Both the position numbers and the translations under genes were made by a program. DNA of 64,000 bases, taken from Glycomyces amatae. GTDB taxonomy: Bacteria; Actinomycetota; Actinomycetes; Mycobacteriales; Micromonosporaceae. The stretch lies in assembly GCF_020991375.1 (NCBI RefSeq), contig NZ_JAJLQZ010000006.1, forward strand, positions 278,942 through 342,941, given 5' to 3'. The notes under the pieces are model-generated. The model was given only the letters and a program-made list of their open reading frames with translations, did not search any database and had not been told where the DNA came from. Shown here piece by piece: positions 16,382 to 24,602 of the stretch (positions are counted from its first letter, which is position 1; the number at the start of each line of letters is the position of its first letter).

Positions 16382-16864
16382 TCAGACCAGGACGGTCTTC
16401 GCGTTCGGGGCGAGCTGCGCGATCAGCTCCACCTCGACCGGGGCGCCCAGCGGGAGCTCGGCGACGCCCACCGCGCTGCGGGCGTGCGTCCCGGCCCCGC
16501 CGAAGACCTCCCCGAGCAGCTCGGAGGCGCCGTTGACCACCTTCGGCTGGCCGGTGAACCCGGGCGCCGAGGCCACGAAGCCGACGACCTTCACGATCTT
16601 GACCACCTGGTCGAGCGGGGCGATCGAGGCGACGGCCGCCAGCGCGTTCAACGCGCAGATCCGGGCGAGCTCGTAGCCCTGCTCCGGGTCGATCTCGGCG
16701 CCGACCTTCCCGGTCGCGGCCAGCGCGCCGTCGACCATCGGCAGCTGGCCCGAGGTGTACACGTGGTCGCCCGAGCGGACGGCGGGCTGGTAGGCGGCCA
16801 CCGGCGGGACCACCGCCGGGAGGCGCAGGCCCAGGCGCGCCAGCGCCTTGTCCACATCGACCAC
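16382..16864 (-). CDS. RidA family protein (YjgF/YER057c/UK114)
   Basis: A small trimeric enzyme, 160 aa, of the family that hydrolyses reactive enamines and imines from amino acid metabolism. The segment VRSGDHVYTSGQLPMVDG and the later VELPLGAPVEVELIAQLA match the YjgF-like subgroup represented by Rv3678c. The canonical catalytic Arg context of RidA is not clear, which is common in this subgroup, so activity is uncertain. GTG 16864 follows the stop of the DUF4177 gene by two bases, so they are co-translated. The pair sits beside the ArsA-WhiB block as in mycobacteria. Confidence 0.88.
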   Translation of the reverse strand: MVDVDKALARLGLRLPAVVPPVAAYQPAVRSGDHVYTSGQLPMVDGALAATGKVGAEIDPEQGYELARICALNALAAVASIAPLDQVVKIVKVVGFVASAPGFTGQPKVVNGASELLGEVFGGAGTHARSAVGVAELPLGAPVEVELIAQLAPNAKTVLV

Positions 16865-16866
16865 CG

Positions 16867-17025
16867 CTACTGCTCCTTCTTGCGCTTGAAGTAGGCCACG
16901 AGCTGCTCCGAGCTCTGACCGGGCAGGACGGTCACCAGTTCCCAGCCGTCCTCACCGAACGTATCGAGGATCATCTTGGTGTTGTGGATCAGCAGCGGCG
17001 CCGTGAAGTACTCCCATTTCTCCAT
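16867..17025 (-). CDS. DUF4177 domain small protein
   Basis: A 52-aa protein beginning MEKWEYFTAPLL and containing EDGWELVTVLPG, the core of DUF4177, ending YFKRKKEQ. Its length and place upstream of ridA match the small gene Rv3678A of M. tuberculosis. The function is unknown. The stop TAG is two bases before the ridA start. Confidence 0.85.
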   Translation of the reverse strand: MEKWEYFTAPLLIHNTKMILDTFGEDGWELVTVLPGQSSEQLVAYFKRKKEQ

Positions 17026-17152
17026 GGGCCCACAGTACGGCGTCTTGATTCGCCCACGGCGCACCGCTACGCTCAGAGTGCGTCGCCTCCCCACAGTGTT
17101 GTCGAACCACGGTGCCGAGCCGCAGGCCGCACCGGCGAACCAGGGAGTACCA

Positions 17153-17710
17153 GTGTCGTCACCAGACACCGCCGCCGCGCCGCCCGAGACCCCGGACGGC
17201 GCACCGCCCGAAGCGCGGCGGGAGGCGACCGGCCCGGCGGCGCCGCCGCACGGCCGCCGCCTCCGCCGCACCCCGCGACCGGGCCGGGGATGGGCCCTCC
17301 TCACCGCCGCCGCCGCGGTCCTGTTCTGCGTCGCGCTCGTACTGGGCGCGATGCGCCTGCACACCGACGTCGGCGAGATCACGGACACGCCCGAGCACAC
17401 CGTGGACGCGTTCCTGGAGGCCCTGCTGGGGCAGCGGGACGCGTCGGCGGCCGCCGCGTGGCTGTGCGCCGACAAGGCCGACCGGGACCTGGGCGCGGCG
17501 GTCGCGAGCATGTCGTTCACCAGCGGGCCCGGTTCGCTCGCGTGGGGCGAGGTCACCGAGACCGGCCGCTCGGTGGGCGCGGCCACCGTCACCGCCGAGA
17601 TCCGGATGGACGGCGGCGACGCGGCCTCGGCGCCGACCACGTGGGTGTTCTCGCTCGTGGCCGAGAAGGGCGACCCGCAGTGGCTCATATGCGGCATCGC
17701 CGCCGAATGA
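17153..17710 (+). CDS. Membrane-anchored extracytoplasmic protein, unknown function
   Basis: A 185-aa protein: a disordered Pro/Ala-rich cytoplasmic N-terminus (about 50 residues), one membrane span (about 55-75, WALLTAAAAVLFCVALVLGA) and an extracellular domain with HTVDAFLEALLGQRDASAAAAWLCADK and a C-terminal beta region with a second Cys (WLICGIAAE), so one disulfide is possible. The layout resembles small NTF2-like lipoprotein or Mce-associated domains, without firm assignment. GTG 17153 has AGGGAG five bases before it. It lies 14 bp upstream of the first ArsA gene. Confidence 0.7.
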   Translation: MSSPDTAAAPPETPDGAPPEARREATGPAAPPHGRRLRRTPRPGRGWALLTAAAAVLFCVALVLGAMRLHTDVGEITDTPEHTVDAFLEALLGQRDASAAAAWLCADKADRDLGAAVASMSFTSGPGSLAWGEVTETGRSVGAATVTAEIRMDGGDAASAPTTWVFSLVAEKGDPQWLICGIAAE

Positions 17711-17711
17711 C

Positions 17712-17717
17712 TACACT
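17712..17717 (+). promoter_or_regulatory. -10 element before the first ArsA gene
   Basis: TACACT seven bases before ATG 17725, overlapping the very end of the upstream gene. No Shine-Dalgarno is present, so a leaderless transcript is likely. Confidence 0.4.
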
Positions 17718-17724
17718 CCGATGA

Positions 17725-18714
17725 ATGAGCGCCACCGCCCGCAACGCGTCGCGACTGCACATCGTCACCGGGAAGGGCGGCACGGGGAAGACCTCGGTCG
17801 CCGCCGCGCTGGCGCTGGCGCTGGCCGGCCCGGGCAGGCGGGTCCTCTTGGTCGAGGTCGAAGGGCGCCAAGGGATCGCGCCGCTGTTCGACGCGGCCTC
17901 GCTGGGTTACGAGGAGCGGCACCTGGCCGCCGGGCTCGACGGCGGAGAGGTCTTCGGGCAGTCGGTGGGCGCCGACGAGGCGCTCCTGGACTACCTGGCG
18001 ATGTTCTACCGCCTGGGTTCGGCCGGGAAGGTCCTCCAGAAGACCGGCGCGATCGACTTCGCGACGACCATCGCGCCCGGCCTGCGGGACATCCTGCTGA
18101 CCGGGAAGCTCAAGGAGGCGGTGTCGCGCACCGAGTCGGGGCGGATGGCCTACGACGCGGTGGTGCTGGACGCGCCACCGACCGGGCGGGTGGTGAAGTT
18201 CCTGAACGTGACCGTGGAGAGCGGGCGCCTGGCGAAGACCGGCCCGATCGGGAACCACTCGCGTTCGGTGGCGCGGATGCTGCACTCGTCGCTGACGGCC
18301 GTGCACCTCGTGACGACGCCGGCGGCGATGCCGGTGCAGGAGACCGCGGACGCGTACAGAGAGCTCATGGCGGCCGACCTGCCCGTGGGGCACGTGGTGC
18401 TGAACAAGGTCGCGGGGGCGAAGGCCGTGGAGGTCGCGGCCGAGGAGGTCGGGGCCGGGCTCGAGCGGGCCGGGCTGCACGCGGACGGGGCGCTCGTGGC
18501 AGGGCTGATGGAGGAGTACGCGTCGGCGCGGGCCGAGATCGAGTCGGTGGGCGCCTACCGGGAGCGGCTGGAGCGGCTGGGCCGCCCGGTCGCGGAGCTG
18601 CCGCTGCTGCCCGAGGGGGTGGACCTGTCGGGGCTGTACCAGCTCGCGCGGGTGCTGCGGCCCGGGGTCGCCGGTGGACGGCGCACGGGGAAGGGGGCCC
18701 CGGATGCGGCCTGA
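17725..18714 (+). CDS. ArsA-like ATPase (Rv3679-type)
   Basis: A P-loop ATPase of the ArsA/GET3 superfamily, 329 aa. The deviant Walker A is GKGGTGKTS (16-24); the switch II region is VVLDAPPTGRVVKFL; the ArsA-type helical segment follows. There is no arsenite pump or arsR nearby, so the arsenical name is only structural. With the next gene it forms the heterologous pair found as Rv3679-Rv3680 in M. tuberculosis, beside whiB4 and ponA2 as here. Reports on that pair suggest a role in anion or metabolite transport and redox tolerance. The tail overlaps the next gene by 11 bp. Confidence 0.92.
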   Translation: MSATARNASRLHIVTGKGGTGKTSVAAALALALAGPGRRVLLVEVEGRQGIAPLFDAASLGYEERHLAAGLDGGEVFGQSVGADEALLDYLAMFYRLGSAGKVLQKTGAIDFATTIAPGLRDILLTGKLKEAVSRTESGRMAYDAVVLDAPPTGRVVKFLNVTVESGRLAKTGPIGNHSRSVARMLHSSLTAVHLVTTPAAMPVQETADAYRELMAADLPVGHVVLNKVAGAKAVEVAAEEVGAGLERAGLHADGALVAGLMEEYASARAEIESVGAYRERLERLGRPVAELPLLPEGVDLSGLYQLARVLRPGVAGGRRTGKGAPDAA

Positions 18715-19837
18715 ACTGGATCTGGACGCGCTCCTGGGCGACGGCGGCAAGCATGTGATCGCCTGCTGCGGTTCGGGCGGGGTCGGGAAGACCACGACGG
18801 CGGCGGCGCTGGCGCTGCGGGCGGCGGAGGCGCACGGGCGGCGCGCGGTGGTGCTGACGATCGACCCGGCCCGGCGCCTGGCGCAGTCGCTGGGCATGGA
18901 GGCGCTGGACAACACGCCGCGCCCGGTCGCGGGGGTGCGGGGCGGCTCGCTCGACGCGATGATGCTCGACATGAAGCGCACGTTCGACGAGGTCGTGGCC
19001 TCGCACACGACTCCGGAGCGGGCGGCGGAGATCTTCGCGAACCCGTTCTACCAGGCGGTGTCCTCGACGTTCTCGGGCACGCAGGAGTACATGGCGATGG
19101 AGAAGCTCGGGCAGTTGCGGGCGACCGGCCGGTGGGACCTGATCGTGCTGGACACCCCGCCGTCGCGGTCGGCCCTGGACTTCCTGGACGCCCCGGCGCG
19201 GTTGGCGCGGCTGCTGGACGGGCGGGTGATCCGGCTGCTGTCGGCCGCGACCCCGGGGTCGCGGCGCTCGATGCTCTCGCTCATGGGCGCGAGCGCGGCG
19301 GTGTTCACCCGGGTGTTCAACAAGGTCCTCGGCGGGCACCTGCTCACGGATGTGGCGGAGTTCACGGCGAGCCTGGAGGACACGTTCGGGGGCTTCCGCA
19401 AACGGGCGGAGGCGACGTTCCGGGCCCTGCAGGGTGACCAGACGTCGTTCCTGGTGATCGCGGCCCCCGAGCCGGCGGCGGTGGGCGAGGCGGTGTACTT
19501 CACGCGGCGGCTCACCGAGGAGCGGATGCCGCTGGACGGGATGATCCTCAACCGGCTCACGCCGGTCGCGGCCGACCTGTCCGCCGAGCGGGCGCTGGGG
19601 GCGGCGGCGGCCCTGGAGGAGGCGGACGCCGACGACCCGGTGGCGGCGGTGCTGCGGACGCACGCGGATCTCGCGCGCCGCCGGGCCGCGGAGGAGCGGG
19701 TGGCGGCGCGGTACGCGGCGGCCTGCCCGGCGGTGCCGCAGCGGTGGCTCCCGGCGCTGGGCGTGGAGGTCGTGGACCTCGATGACCTGCGCGCGTTCGG
19801 CGCCGCGGCCGCCGGCGGGTCGAGCCCCGTCGTCTGA
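18704..19837 (+). CDS. ArsA-like ATPase (Rv3680-type)
   Basis: The second ArsA/GET3-type ATPase of the pair, 377 aa. Walker A is GSGGVGKTT (about 23-31), followed by TIDPARRLAQSLG and VLDTPPSRSALDFLDAP. It is longer than its partner and has the extra helical region around FANPFYQAVSSTFSGTQEYMA seen in Rv3680. ATG 18704 has an AGGGGG motif upstream and lies inside the end of the first gene, so translation is coupled. A complex of the two ATPases is likely from this arrangement. Confidence 0.92.
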   Translation: MRPELDLDALLGDGGKHVIACCGSGGVGKTTTAAALALRAAEAHGRRAVVLTIDPARRLAQSLGMEALDNTPRPVAGVRGGSLDAMMLDMKRTFDEVVASHTTPERAAEIFANPFYQAVSSTFSGTQEYMAMEKLGQLRATGRWDLIVLDTPPSRSALDFLDAPARLARLLDGRVIRLLSAATPGSRRSMLSLMGASAAVFTRVFNKVLGGHLLTDVAEFTASLEDTFGGFRKRAEATFRALQGDQTSFLVIAAPEPAAVGEAVYFTRRLTEERMPLDGMILNRLTPVAADLSAERALGAAAALEEADADDPVAAVLRTHADLARRRAAEERVAARYAAACPAVPQRWLPALGVEVVDLDDLRAFGAAAAGGSSPVV

Positions 19838-20006
19838 GCCGGGGTCGGTTCGGTTCAGCAGGCGGCGGCTGGTCCGGCCCAGTTTGACCGGCTCGGCCGA
19901 CCGAGTGGGCCCGAGCAGGCGCTGGGCTGGCCGGGTCGGTGCTGCTCGGCGGTTTCGGTGGGGTCGTTCGATCGGCGTTCGCCGGTGCGGGCGGCCGGGT
20001 TCGCTC

Positions 20007-20244
20007 GGCCGGTTGGTGTGTGTGGTGCGGGCGCACCGGCACCCAGCCGGTGCGCCCGCGATCTGCCTCGCGAGGCATGTGGCGCCTGCAGGAGCCGCGC
20101 GCGGATGCACCCGCGCGCGGTCTTCGGGGGCGGCTCCCGGGATACCCTCTGCTGCCGCCGGTCCCACAGGCACCGGTAGGCCGACCCGCACTTCCACCTG
20201 CACCACCGGCGGAACCGACCTCTTTTTTCCATCAACCATCACAT
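20007..20244 (-). repeat. Structured repeat module, copy 2 (inverted partner at 2621-2860)
   Basis: The reverse complement aligns with 2621-2860 with a handful of substitutions, a 5-base loop change and one CA-unit deletion. All four hairpins are kept. Substitutions fall mainly in loops and unpaired stretches. In the long 14-bp hairpin the loop reads ACCCA on the plus strand, almost the AACCA that copy 1 also shows on the plus strand, although the modules are opposite in orientation; this hairpin therefore appears flipped relative to the rest. It fills the gap between the ArsA pair and whiB. Confidence 0.85.
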
Positions 20245-20279
20245 GCGGGGCAAGGGTTGTCGACAGAAAGTTTCCGGCC

Positions 20280-20288
20280 TGTGGATAA
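20280..20288 (-). promoter_or_regulatory. DnaA box at fixed distance from repeat copy 2
   Basis: TGTGGATAA, the reverse complement of TTATCCACA. Read on the minus strand, its first base is exactly 44 bp before the first base of the repeat module, as at the copy near 2.6 kb. The 35-base spacers are only about 54% identical (19 of 35) but equal in length. Confidence 0.75.
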
Positions 20289-20331
20289 CTTGACGAGGGT
20301 TGATCATGTTGCCTGGTCGCATGGGGAAGAG

Positions 20332-20340
20332 TTATCCACA
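20332..20340 (+). promoter_or_regulatory. DnaA box
   Basis: A perfect TTATCCACA, opposite in orientation to the box at 20280-20288 and 52 bp away. Together with the pair near 2.55 kb this makes four perfect boxes, two beside each repeat copy. Confidence 0.7.
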
Positions 20341-20352
20341 GGGGGACGACGA

Positions 20353-20384
20353 CGCGCCCGGACGGCGTTGCCGTCTCGGGCGCG
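20353..20384. terminator. Hairpin downstream of whiB
   Basis: Arms around CGCGCCCG-GACGG and CCGTC-TCGGGCGCG with a 1-base bulge and 5-base loop. It lies about 40 bp after the whiB stop on the minus strand. Confidence 0.55.
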
Positions 20385-20421
20385 GTTGTCTGGCTTCGCC
20401 GCCGATGCGGCGGCTCGCCGG

Positions 20422-20748
20422 TCAGAAGTTGATGTCCACCGGTATGCGGCGCCGACCGCCCTTGCGGGCACTGCGCTGCTCCTCCTCCAGTGCGACCTCG
20501 AAGACCGCCCTCCAGGACCGGACGTCGGCGTGCCTGCGCAGCAGCGCCCTGCGTTCCCGTTCCGTCATGCCGCCCCACACGCCGAACTCGATGCGATTGT
20601 CGAGCGCGTCCGCGAGGCATTCGAGCCGAACCGGACAGCCGCGGCACACCTTCTTCGCGTTGTTCTGCTCTGCTCCTTGCACGAACAGGGCGTCAGGATC
20701 GCTTTCCTGACATAGCGCCTTGGTCGTCCAGTCGATCAGCAGTCCCAT
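20422..20748 (-). CDS. WhiB family iron-sulfur transcriptional regulator, WhiB4-like
   Basis: A 108-aa redox-sensing regulator carrying a 4Fe-4S cluster. The four cluster cysteines follow the WhiB spacing C-x21-C-x2-C-x5-C, at about residues 13, 35, 38 and 44; the turn motif GVWGGMTERERRALLRR follows, then a basic C-terminus. Gene neighbours (two ArsA ATPases on one side, a PonA2-type protein on the other) are those of whiB4 (Rv3681c), a regulator of oxidative and antibiotic stress in mycobacteria. ATG 20748 is preferred because GGAGG lies eight bases before it; the ATG six bases further up is also in frame. Confidence 0.93.
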   Translation of the reverse strand: MGLLIDWTTKALCQESDPDALFVQGAEQNNAKKVCRGCPVRLECLADALDNRIEFGVWGGMTERERRALLRRHADVRSWRAVFEVALEEEQRSARKGGRRRIPVDINF

Positions 20749-21092
20749 CCGCATGACCTCCCCGTGAGATCTTTCCCTTCATACCCCCCGACGACTACAG
20801 TCGAGTGATCTCTCGATCACACAACGTCGTCGTCAGAACGGACCCTACACCTCTTGTAAGGGTTTGACTACTCTCCGAGACGAAAATCGGACGCCGCGGG
20901 ACGGCTTCACCCCTACGATTCAGCACGCGATGGCAGCTCGCGATAATAACGATTCCGATACGAGTGCAGCTCGGCACTGAGCCTGCGACGTATCAATGTC
21001 GGGCGCCGACCGCGAGTGCACTCCCATGTCGTCTTTTCATACATGGACATGGCAACTCCCGTGCTTCCCGACGTTCGTTCTAATCTGAGGCG
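20749..21092. promoter_or_regulatory. whiB-ponA2 divergent promoter region
   Basis: About 340 bp without a gene, less GC-rich than the surroundings. It holds a palindrome GTGATC-TCTC-GATCAC at 20805-20820, placed where a regulator of whiB would bind, and TAATCT at 21081-21086, six bases before GTG 21093 of the penicillin-binding protein, which suggests a leaderless transcript. The palindrome does not match the CRP spacing. Confidence 0.45.
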
Positions 21093-23528
21093 GTGGAGAC
21101 CTTGAAACGCGACCGGAGTCCCCTGGGCGGCGCCATAGCCTTGCTGATCTGCGGCGTCCTCGCCGGAGTCCTCGCGGCCGCGGCCGCCTTCCCGCTGGTC
21201 GGCCTCGCCGGAATGATGACCGAGAACAGCGTCGACTCCTTCGAGTCGCTGCCCACCGAGCTGACGCAGCCCACGCTGCCGCAGACGTCCTATGTGTACG
21301 CTTCAGATGGCGAGACGCTCATCACCTCCTTCTACGAGGAGAACCGCCGCGAGGTCACGCTCGACGAGGTGTCCCCCCTCATGATCGACGCGCTCCTGGC
21401 CGCCGAGGACTCGAAGTTCTACGAGCACAACGGGGTCGACTGGGCCGGGATCATCCGGGCCGCCGTGGCGAACCAGGGCGGCGACTCCCAGGGAGCGTCG
21501 ACCCTCACCATGCAATTCGTTCGCAATACCCTGATCTACTCCGCTTCAACCATCGACGAGGTGATCGCCGCGTCGGAGGACACCTACGACCGCAAGCTGC
21601 GGGAGGCGCGGTACTCACTGGCCGTCGAGGAGTCCATGTCCAAAGAGGACATCCTTGAGGGCTACCTCAATGTGATCTACCTCGGCAACCAGGCCTACGG
21701 CGTCCACGCCGGGTCCTACACCTACTTCAACAAGCCCCCCGCCGACCTGACCCTGGCCGAGGCCGCCACCCTCGCCTCCCTCCCGAAGTTCCCCTCCTAC
21801 GCCGACGGCCTCCTCGACGGCGAGGGCGACGACTCGAAGATCGTCGAGCGCCGCGACTGGGTCCTCGACCGCATGGCCGGCCTCGGCACCATCACCCAGG
21901 ACGAGGCCGACGAGGCCAAGGAGCAGCCCCTCGGACTGAACCCGCGCGCCCAGCGCAGCGAATGCGTCGACGTCGCCACCGCCAACTGGGGCTTCTTCTG
22001 CGACTACTTCAAGGAGTGGTGGGGCAACCAGGAGGCCTTCGGCGCCGACGAGCGCGAGCGCCTGAGCCTGCTCAAGCGCGGCGGCTTCAAGATCGTCACC
22101 AGCCTCGACCCCGAGCTCCAGGACAAGGCCTCCGAGAAGCTCGCCGACCGCGTCGACGTCGACGACCCCGCCACCCTCGGGTCGGTGACCATCACCCCCG
22201 GCACCGGGCACATCCGGGCCATGGCCGTCAACCGCGTCTACTCGCTCGACCAGTCCGACAACGGGCCCCGGACCGACGGCAAGGACGAGCCCTCCAACTA
22301 CCCCAACACGACCGTGCCCCTGCTCAGCGGCAACGACGAACTCGCCGGGTACCCGGCCGGCTCGACGTTCAAGATGTTCACCATGCTCGCGGCACTCGAC
22401 GAGGGCTGGCCGCTGGAGACGCGCATCCCCTCCCCCGCGCGCTACACCTCCCACTACATGGCCGTGCCCGGCGAGGGGGACACCGCCTACTGCGGGTCGA
22501 CGAACGCCGACGGCGAGAAGGCCTGGTGCCCTTCCAACGACGGCAACTGGTCCGCAGGGCCGATGAACATGTGGGGCATGTTCGGGCGCTCCTCGAACAC
22601 CGCGTTCGTGCAGCTCCAGGAACTCGTCGGCACCAGCAAGGCCTACGAGGCCGCCGTGGCCGCCGGGATCGACTTCCACCCCGACAGCGCGGTGGAGCAG
22701 AACAAGGAGCGGGGCACGCTCGACGACTACGGCACCTTCACCCTCGGGTTCGACGCCACGACCCCGCTGGAGATGGCCGAGGCCTACGCCACGGTCGCCG
22801 CGGGCGGCAAGCACTGCGAGCCGCTCCCGGCCCTCCAGGTCGTCAACGCCGAGGGCGAGGAGTGGACCGACGTCACCGAGCCCGTCTGCGACCAGGCCTT
22901 CCCCGAGGAGGTCGCGAACGCGGCCGTCAGCGCCGGGCGCTGCGTCGTCGGCCAGAGCGCCGAGGGCACCCAGTGTTCGGGCAACACCGCCGCGTCCTAC
23001 GCGAGCGATTTCGGCCGCCCGCTGTTCGGCAAGACCGGCACCGCCGACTCCAACCGCTCCTACTGGTTCATCGCCTCGACCCCGAACGCCACCACCGCCA
23101 CGTTCGTCGGGGACACCGACGCGACCTACCGGTCGAACGTCGCCACCAACGACCTCAAGGACGCGGTGAAGGCGTCCGGCATCTCCATCCTCAAGTCGGC
23201 CGTGAAGGACCTGGAGGAGGAGGGCTGGAGCAAGCCGACGAGCGACATGGTCAACGGCAAGAACCTCGTGTCGATCCCCTCCATCGGCTGCATGGACCCC
23301 GACGAGGCGCGCTCCCGGGTCGCCAACGCGGGCTTCGAGGCCTCGATCGCGCCCGGTCGCTTCGACTCCGACTGCGAAGAGGGACAAGCGTTCTCGACTT
23401 CGGTGACCGGCTCGGCCCCCAGCGGCAGCCCGGTCTACATCCTCGTGTCGAACGGCTCGGGCCACAAGGACGACGAGGAGAAGGACGAAGAGGACGAGAC
23501 GCCCGCGGGACCGGGCGGCGACGACTGA
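21093..23528 (+). CDS. Class A penicillin-binding protein, PonA2-like
   Basis: A bifunctional peptidoglycan synthase, 811 aa. After a short cytoplasmic tail and one membrane span (about 14-40) comes the GT51 glycosyltransferase domain with the catalytic Glu in AAEDSKFYEH (about 105) and GASTLTMQFVRN. The transpeptidase domain has STFK (about 424), SSN (about 500) and KTGT (about 647). A C-terminal PASTA-like module follows (IPSIGCMDPDEARSRV...) and an acidic tail. The domain order and the place next to whiB4-like match PonA2 (Rv3682). GTG 21093 is preferred because a -10 element lies six bases before it. Confidence 0.93.
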   Translation: METLKRDRSPLGGAIALLICGVLAGVLAAAAAFPLVGLAGMMTENSVDSFESLPTELTQPTLPQTSYVYASDGETLITSFYEENRREVTLDEVSPLMIDALLAAEDSKFYEHNGVDWAGIIRAAVANQGGDSQGASTLTMQFVRNTLIYSASTIDEVIAASEDTYDRKLREARYSLAVEESMSKEDILEGYLNVIYLGNQAYGVHAGSYTYFNKPPADLTLAEAATLASLPKFPSYADGLLDGEGDDSKIVERRDWVLDRMAGLGTITQDEADEAKEQPLGLNPRAQRSECVDVATANWGFFCDYFKEWWGNQEAFGADERERLSLLKRGGFKIVTSLDPELQDKASEKLADRVDVDDPATLGSVTITPGTGHIRAMAVNRVYSLDQSDNGPRTDGKDEPSNYPNTTVPLLSGNDELAGYPAGSTFKMFTMLAALDEGWPLETRIPSPARYTSHYMAVPGEGDTAYCGSTNADGEKAWCPSNDGNWSAGPMNMWGMFGRSSNTAFVQLQELVGTSKAYEAAVAAGIDFHPDSAVEQNKERGTLDDYGTFTLGFDATTPLEMAEAYATVAAGGKHCEPLPALQVVNAEGEEWTDVTEPVCDQAFPEEVANAAVSAGRCVVGQSAEGTQCSGNTAASYASDFGRPLFGKTGTADSNRSYWFIASTPNATTATFVGDTDATYRSNVATNDLKDAVKASGISILKSAVKDLEEEGWSKPTSDMVNGKNLVSIPSIGCMDPDEARSRVANAGFEASIAPGRFDSDCEEGQAFSTSVTGSAPSGSPVYILVSNGSGHKDDEEKDEEDETPAGPGGDD

Positions 23529-23532
23529 ACCG

Positions 23533-23564
23533 GGCCGCCGCCCGTCCCACAGCGGGCGGCGGCC
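23533..23564 (+). terminator. Hairpin terminator after the penicillin-binding protein
   Basis: A 12-bp perfect stem with an 8-base loop, starting five bases after the stop codon. Confidence 0.8.
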
Positions 23565-23577
23565 GACTCCGCATGAG

Positions 23578-23617
23578 ACGGGTGGGGCCCGCGCCGATCG
23601 GCGCGGGCCCCACCCGT
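23578..23617. terminator. 40-bp perfect palindrome, second terminator
   Basis: A perfect inverted repeat with 20-bp arms and no spacer (ACGGGTGGGG... to ...CCCCACCCGT). It lies between the first hairpin and the end of the convergent ABC ATPase gene, so it can serve as a bidirectional terminator; the absence of a loop allows cruciform extrusion. Confidence 0.7.
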
Positions 23618-23707
23618 TCTCCTTGCCGCGGTGTGCGTTCGGTGCCGCCGCCCCGGGGTGTCGGGAAAGGCGGTGCGCGGGTTTCCGCAGTCGTACTGGG
23701 TCAGGTC

Positions 23708-24541
23708 CTAAGGGACGGTCGGCATGACGGCCGTGGCGCGGTCGGTGGGCGCGTGGGGGGAGTCGTCGTGGAGGTGGTTGCCCTCGCGCAGGCGCCCGTC
23801 GCGGATGGTGACCGCCCGCTGCGCGCGCTCGGCCACGTCGTGGTCGTGGGTGATCATGAGGATCGTCAGCCCCGCGGCGTGCAGCTCGTCGATCGTCGCC
23901 AGGACCGCGTCGGCCGTCTGCGAGTCCAGGTTGCCGGTGGGCTCGTCGCACAGCAGCAGGCTCGGCTCCGCCGCGAGGGCCCTGGCGATCGCCACCCGCT
24001 GGCGCTCGCCGCCCGAGAGCGTCGTCGGCAGCGCGTCCAGGCGGTGGCCGAGGCCGACGAGTTCGAGCTTCTCGCGGGCGACCTGGCGCCGCTTGCGGCG
24101 CGGGACCCCCTGGTACACCAGGGACATCGCGACGTTCTCCGTCGCGGTCCGGTGCGCCATCAGGTGGAAGGCCTGGAAGATGAAGCCGATCTTGTCGGCC
24201 CGCAGCTGGGTCCGCCTGGCCTCCTTCATCTTCGAGGTGTCGTGCCCGTCGAGCCAGTAGGTGCCCTCGGTGGGGGCGTCCAGGAGTCCCAGGAGGTTCA
24301 GCAGGGTCGACTTGCCCGAGCCCGAGGGGCCCACGATCGCCACGTACTCGCCGTCCTCGACGCGCAGCGCCACCGGTTTGAGGGCCTCCACCGGCGGCGG
24401 GCCCGGGTAGGTCATGCCCACGCCGTCGAGCTCGATCAGGGCGTGCTTGACGTCCTCGACGCGCGCGAACACCGCGGTGTCGTCCCGGGCGCCGCCGTCG
24501 GTCACGGCCGGCAGGATGATGGTGGCGTCGTCATCGGTCAC
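23708..24541 (-). CDS. ABC transporter ATP-binding protein, MacB/LolD-type, without adjacent permease
   Basis: A 277-aa ATPase with Walker A GPSGSGKST (about 73-81), FIFQAFHLMAHRTATENV containing the Q-loop, LSGGERQR, LLLCDEPTGNLD and ITHDHDV. It is closest to ATPases that pair with FtsX/MacB permeases. About 40 extra residues precede the ABC domain, and a His/Asp-rich tail follows. Neither neighbour encodes a membrane subunit, so the partner lies elsewhere or the gene serves a shared permease. GTG 24541 is the start used. Confidence 0.9.
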   Translation of the reverse strand: MTDDDATIILPAVTDGGARDDTAVFARVEDVKHALIELDGVGMTYPGPPPVEALKPVALRVEDGEYVAIVGPSGSGKSTLLNLLGLLDAPTEGTYWLDGHDTSKMKEARRTQLRADKIGFIFQAFHLMAHRTATENVAMSLVYQGVPRRKRRQVAREKLELVGLGHRLDALPTTLSGGERQRVAIARALAAEPSLLLCDEPTGNLDSQTADAVLATIDELHAAGLTILMITHDHDVAERAQRAVTIRDGRLREGNHLHDDSPHAPTDRATAVMPTVP

Positions 24542-24602
24542 GTCTCCAAGACGCCCGAGACGCCGCCCGGGGTTGCACGGCGGCCCGCGGCGCGGCCCGG
24601 GT

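Noticed and set aside
17725..19837. The ArsA pair as an arsenic resistance operon
   Set aside because: No arsB, arsC, arsD or arsR is present, and the conserved neighbours match the Rv3679-Rv3680 locus.
20805..20820. GTGATC-TCTC-GATCAC as a CRP site
   Set aside because: The half-sites are separated by two bases too many for the TGTGA-N6-TCACA form; it is kept only as an unassigned palindrome.
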